DNA of 64,000 nucleotides from Xanthomonas sp. DAR 80977 (GTDB lineage Bacteria > Pseudomonadota > Gammaproteobacteria > Xanthomonadales > Xanthomonadaceae). The stretch spans positions 4,967,001 through 5,031,000 of the forward strand of contig NZ_CP162487.1 of assembly GCF_041240605.1 (NCBI RefSeq), given 5' to 3'. The number at the start of each line of letters is the position of its first letter. Position 1 is the stretch's first letter. The notes below the pieces were generated by a model. That model was given only the letters and a program-made list of their open reading frames with translations, was not told where the DNA came from and searched no databases. Positions 60,806-64,000 of the stretch are shown here, piece after piece. The position numbers and the translations under genes were made by a program.

Positions 60806-62374
60806 TTATTCACCCGTGTATCGCAAAACAGTCATATTCTCAGGGTCAGGGAAGACATCAATCCCAACTGGCCCCACGTAGACCTCATGCGCCCCCAGCG
60901 TCGATATGCCGCCATTTATACCTGGGACCACTATCGCTGTATGCCCCGTCGAACTGAGACCAATGTTTCTATAAGCTGCAATGTCGCCGGGCATTCTCTC
61001 TTCATACTTTCCAAGCCGCCGCCAATTGGCGATATTTCCCTGTGCAAGTTCAGCAGCAGTTGCACAGCGTTCAACAGGACTCCCATTTTTACCTTTCACA
61101 GAAACCATGGTTGAAGCCCCAGCAGAAGAAACCGCATCACAAACAAAGGAGGAACATTTCCAAGACCCGGCGGGATATTGGGAGGACCTGGCTTGATAGA
61201 AGCCATATGCAGTTGACCCAACCTTTTGCATTGCCCAGCTGGATATTTCTCCACGCTTTTGCAAATTGGCCGGACTTCCCTCCACTAAACCTAACGAATC
61301 AATCTTCCAGAGAGGAACACCCCCTGCATAGGAGAAGGTATTAGCTCCTCCCATCAAACCGATGGGGTCACTCTGTCCATATCGGCCAGCGCTGGCATCA
61401 TAGTCCCGGAAATAGTTCTGGTTAAGCCCTGTCGCACTGTCATAGCGCTGCCCCGGGAAGCGCATCCCGAACACGAACGCGGTGCCGTCGCGATCCGCGT
61501 CCTGGTCCGGCGGCGTGTTGCCAAAGGCCTCGCCCTTGATGTCCCAGGTCCAGATCGCCACGTCGCGCGCCGGGTCGATGACCGTCCGCGGTGCGCCGAG
61601 GTGGTCCGGCTGGATGTAGTTCAACGTGGTGCCAGCCAGCACGCCCACCGGCAGGTCGTCGAGCCAGATCGCCTGCTGGAGCGCCTTGCCGTTGCTGTCG
61701 TAGTCGCCCAGCCAGTGCCCGGCTTCGTCGTAGACGGTGTAGGTATTGGTCGTGCCCAGGAAGCGGCGCACCTGTTCGCCGCGGTCGTTGTAGCGATACT
61801 CCATCGCCAGCGTGCCGCTGCGCTTGGCCTGGCTCAGGCGTCCGGTCGCGTCGTAGGCGAACTCGCGGGCCGTGCCGTCGATGGCCGTGGTGTTGCCCGC
61901 CGCGTCGTAGCTGCGCGCGGCGCCGGCCACGCTCGCCAGGCGATGGCTGTCGGCCGGGTAACTGTAGGTCTGGGCGCTGCCGTTGACCTGGGCGCTGAGC
62001 CGGTTGCCGGTGGCGTCGTAGCTGTAGCCGTCGATCACCGTGCCGGTCGGGCCGTCCTTGAACGCGGTTAGCCGGTCCAGGTTGTCATAGCCCAGGCTCA
62101 CGACCGGCGCGGTGTTGCCCGGCGCGGTCAGCGCGGTGAGGTTGCCGACCGGATCGAAGGCGAAGCCAATATTGAGGCCGTCGCTGCGGCTGTCCTGGAT
62201 CGCCTGCGGGCGGTAGTCCTGGTCGAGCACGCGCTGCAGCGGCCGGCCGTTGCCGTAGGACCAGCCGGCGCTGGGGCCGAACGGGTAGTAGGTCGCAGCG
62301 CCGAGCAGCTTCTGCCGCGTGCCGCCTGCGACCGTGACGCCGACGTCCGTCGCCTGCCCCAGCGCGTTGCGCAC
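60806..62374 (-). CDS. Displaced Rhs core fragment with NlpC/P60-like C-terminal toxin domain
   Basis: The open frame of about 522 codons has no proper start. It begins inside the Rhs core (ALGQATDVGV) with a stop (TAG) a few codons upstream, so the N-terminal part of the effector is missing. The core holds YD-repeat segments (YSYDATGNRLSAQVNG; YDNLDRLTAFKDGPTG) and ends with the conserved FRDYDASAGRYGQSDPIGLM junction. The tip, about 150 residues, has Cys407 in KCSSFVCDAV and His477 in GHTAIVV, matching NlpC/P60 peptidases. It is probably a silent spare tip that could recombine into the full rhs gene to the right. Confidence 0.82.
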   Translation of the reverse strand: MRNALGQATDVGVTVAGGTRQKLLGAATYYPFGPSAGWSYGNGRPLQRVLDQDYRPQAIQDSRSDGLNIGFAFDPVGNLTALTAPGNTAPVVSLGYDNLDRLTAFKDGPTGTVIDGYSYDATGNRLSAQVNGSAQTYSYPADSHRLASVAGAARSYDAAGNTTAIDGTAREFAYDATGRLSQAKRSGTLAMEYRYNDRGEQVRRFLGTTNTYTVYDEAGHWLGDYDSNGKALQQAIWLDDLPVGVLAGTTLNYIQPDHLGAPRTVIDPARDVAIWTWDIKGEAFGNTPPDQDADRDGTAFVFGMRFPGQRYDSATGLNQNYFRDYDASAGRYGQSDPIGLMGGANTFSYAGGVPLWKIDSLGLVEGSPANLQKRGEISSWAMQKVGSTAYGFYQARSSQYPAGSWKCSSFVCDAVSSAGASTMVSVKGKNGSPVERCATAAELAQGNIANWRRLGKYEERMPGDIAAYRNIGLSSTGHTAIVVPGINGGISTLGAHEVYVGPVGIDVFPDPENMTVLRYTGE

Positions 62375-62525
62375 GCAATCTACGGATACTTCCTACACCG
62401 CTTTACACGGCCCTGTTTTCGCCAGCGTTGTAGCGGCATTGCATCAATAGCGTGCCGGAATGCCCAACCCAGCTCAGGCAGGCGTTTAATCGCTGATCAC
62501 ATAGCCTGCATTCTTTGTGCATAGC

Positions 62526-63017
62526 TTACTTGGCACTCCCTTCAAGAATACGAGACAGGCAGGAGCCGTCGCTGTAGCACACATCATTTATTCTCCAACC
62601 GGAACCCAATTTGACCACAGAGTAATCGATTGAAATCACCTCATGAGTCTCCGGATACTTAAATGTTACTTTTACTTTATTTTTATTTACACGCCCTACT
62701 TTCAGATCATAAATTGCAGGATCTTGTGATGCATATATCGGATCAAAATCGAGATTACAAACCTCACCTTTAGACCTACATTTATTGTCTTTGTCAATCA
62801 GGCTGGCGATATGAGGATCAAAGAAATTTTCCAAGGTGGATTTTTCCTCAGAAGAAATTTCATTCCCTTTCCATTGACCTCCAATGACCGCCACCCAAGC
62901 ATAGTCATGATAAAGATTTAAAATCAGTTGCTGCGCCTCAACCTCGTCCGGAGCAGCTTTTACCGCTTGGGAACCCATGGACAGCAGTGCCACGCAGGCA
63001 ATTAGCTTAACTTTCAT
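62526..63017 (-). CDS. Secreted DUF3828-like protein, possible orphan immunity protein
   Basis: This 163-aa AT-rich gene has a signal peptide (KLIACVALLSMGSQAVKA). The mature part (LILNLYHDYAWVAVIGG, FDPHIASLIDKDNKC, VSVVKLGSGWRI-like DYSVVKLGSGWRINDVCYSD, SCLSRILEG) resembles DUF3828 proteins, some of which neighbour toxin genes. I preferred ATG 63017 over an in-frame TTG three codons earlier. No matching toxin is adjacent, so its effector partner may have been lost. Confidence 0.68.
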   Translation of the reverse strand: MKVKLIACVALLSMGSQAVKAAPDEVEAQQLILNLYHDYAWVAVIGGQWKGNEISSEEKSTLENFFDPHIASLIDKDNKCRSKGEVCNLDFDPIYASQDPAIYDLKVGRVNKNKVKVTFKYPETHEVISIDYSVVKLGSGWRINDVCYSDGSCLSRILEGSAK

Positions 63018-63120
63018 AAAAATCAACCATAGGCAAAAAAACCTCCCCGCAAGGACTATGCTGACACTCCTAGCGACCGCACCACGAACTGCTAATTCCA
63101 GAGCGCAATCCGCGAACTAT

Positions 63121-63447
63121 TCAGTCCTCGAAATATGGCTCACCAGATGGCCAGAAAAATGTATAGCCATTTTTTTTCGCAATCCGCTTTAATACCACGT
63201 CCACATCTGATGCCTGCTTCAGCGCATGAACTCCATCTATACCGTGAATCTCTATATCTTGCTCAGCGAGCCCCAAAAGCTCTATGACGCAGACGGCAGC
63301 GCCCTCGTCAAATTGAAAATTCACATTTTTTGACTCAATACGCACTGGAGCAAAAATCCTGACTTTGAACTCTTCCAAAGCCGCGTCGTCGGCGCCAGAA
63401 AAAAGAAGCGCTCTTTCTGCCACCAATTCACCACGATAATTTGTCAT
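63121..63447 (-). CDS. Immunity protein candidate for the right-hand Rhs tip
   Basis: This 108-aa acidic protein has no signal peptide, with LVAERALLFSGADDAALEEF at the start, VCVIELLGLAEQDIEIHGID in the middle and GYTFFWPSGEPYFED at the end. It may match the DUF6968 group, but I am unsure. Its ATG overlaps the Rhs stop codon (TAATG), so it is translationally coupled to the toxin. A cytosolic immunity protein implies a cytosolic toxin target. Confidence 0.75.
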   Translation of the reverse strand: MTNYRGELVAERALLFSGADDAALEEFKVRIFAPVRIESKNVNFQFDEGAAVCVIELLGLAEQDIEIHGIDGVHALKQASDVDVVLKRIAKKNGYTFFWPSGEPYFED

Positions 63448-64000
63448 TACTCATACCCCATACATTGACGGTAGCTAGTATTTGCCGCCTCATAACACGC
63501 CATTCTTTTTCTTGGCGAAAGCCCATAACAAGTATTCAATATACTATCCTTCAATGCCTGACAGTTTTTCCGCAACTCATCATCCTCAGAACACTGATTA
63601 TTGACATTATTGAGCTTTGAGCTGACCAAGCTCCCCACCCTACTCATCATTCCAAACTGGGACGCGTCGTAAAGAGTGTTGAGAATTTTCTCGTCAAGCG
63701 GAACTTCTACCGTAGGCCGAGCCTCATTTCGATCCCAACCAAACAATCTGCTGACTGGAATATCATTTTCGATAGCTCCATCAGCGTTTCTTGCGGCATA
63801 GGGTCCTATCGCTCTGGCAGCTTCCGAGCCTACCATCGCACTAGATTGCAGCCCATATAAATCTCTTGCAACCAAAGGTCTCGCTTCAACATAAGCAAAC
63901 GTGCTATTGCCCGCCGCCATCCCGATCGGATCGCTTTGTCCATAGCGGCCCGTGCCCGTATCGTAGTCCCGGAAATAGTTCTGGTTCAGCCCCGTCGCAC
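63447..64000 (-). CDS. C-terminal part of an Rhs-family effector (runs off the window)
   Basis: The frame enters from the right edge with core residues TGLNQNYFRDYDTGTGRYGQ and the SDPIGM junction, then a tip of about 157 residues. The tip is Cys-rich at its end (CSEDDELRKNCQALKDSIL; LNTCYGLSPRKRMACYEAAN; YRQCMGYE). No catalytic motif is recognised. GC drops sharply at the core/tip junction, as is usual for Rhs tips. The first 75-80 coding bases are nearly identical to 61361-61440, a recombination point with the displaced module. Confidence 0.85.
   Translation of the reverse strand, partial: ATGLNQNYFRDYDTGTGRYGQSDPIGMAAGNSTFAYVEARPLVARDLYGLQSSAMVGSEAARAIGPYAARNADGAIENDIPVSRLFGWDRNEARPTVEVPLDEKILNTLYDASQFGMMSRVGSLVSSKLNNVNNQCSEDDELRKNCQALKDSILNTCYGLSPRKRMACYEAANTSYRQCMGYE

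Noticed and set aside
60515-61114. Plus-strand frame of 199 codons in the Rhs region
   Set aside because: It crosses the boundary of the minus-strand immunity and toxin-tip genes, both supported by signal peptide or catalytic motifs and tight spacing.

Overview
The window is high-GC proteobacterial chromosome, most likely Xanthomonas or a close Xanthomonadaceae relative. The L-fucose catabolic genes match the pathway described in X. campestris, down to the catalytic residues and their numbering in the fuconate dehydratase. The 'GGAGCGGCTTCAGCCGCGAC' type hairpin repeats between genes are common in that family. I see no rRNA, tRNA, CRISPR array or intact insertion sequence.

Layout, left to right. 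(1) 1-9440: malonate decarboxylase. A GntR regulator faces a minus-strand operon mdcA-mdcC-mdcD-mdcE-mdcG-mdcB-mdcH and a MatC-type carrier. Hairpin repeats sit between mdcC and mdcD and, unusually, inside mdcB, in frame. (2) 9560-18573: an IclR regulator, a fucose permease and a mutarotase, then a five-gene operon covering every step from L-fucose to pyruvate plus L-lactate. A perfect 15-bp-arm palindrome lies in the IclR/permease promoter. (3) 18877-24602: a protein with a caspase-like His/Cys motif pair, a HAD phosphatase, a thioredoxin-fold protein with a six-cysteine secreted peptide, and a chemotaxis receptor. (4) 24721-30038: glycerol genes glpR, glpD, glpF, glpK with phased operator repeats. 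(5) 30109-44303: mixed small and hypothetical genes, an HDOD protein, a flavin oxidoreductase, an ExoIII-type nuclease with a histone H1-like tail, two neighbouring proteins sharing an SG(R/Q)PNP motif, and a TonB-dependent siderophore receptor. (6) 44304-49031: an acyltransferase, secreted and conserved unknowns, a diguanylate cyclase and a GAF/PAS sensor. (7) 49385-51633: a compact candidate RiPP locus, with a 77-aa Cys-containing precursor, a DUF692 multinuclear iron oxidase fused to a partner domain, and a small membrane protein. (8) 51763-59807: secreted unknowns, ThuA, GIY-YIG, CPBP protease-like, PPOX, LysR and SDR genes. (9) 59810-64000: a lower-GC Rhs tip array on the minus strand. 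The C-terminus of an Rhs effector runs off the right edge. After it come a cytosolic immunity candidate, an orphan secreted protein, a displaced Rhs core fragment with an NlpC/P60-like toxin tip and a secreted immunity candidate, a lipoprotein, and a decayed Rhs core scrap touching the SDR gene.

The best leads for new biology are the oxidase/precursor locus (49.4-51.6 kb), the Rhs module array (59.8-64 kb) and the repeat-invaded mdcB. Function calls come from reading motifs and recalled family knowledge; no database search was run.
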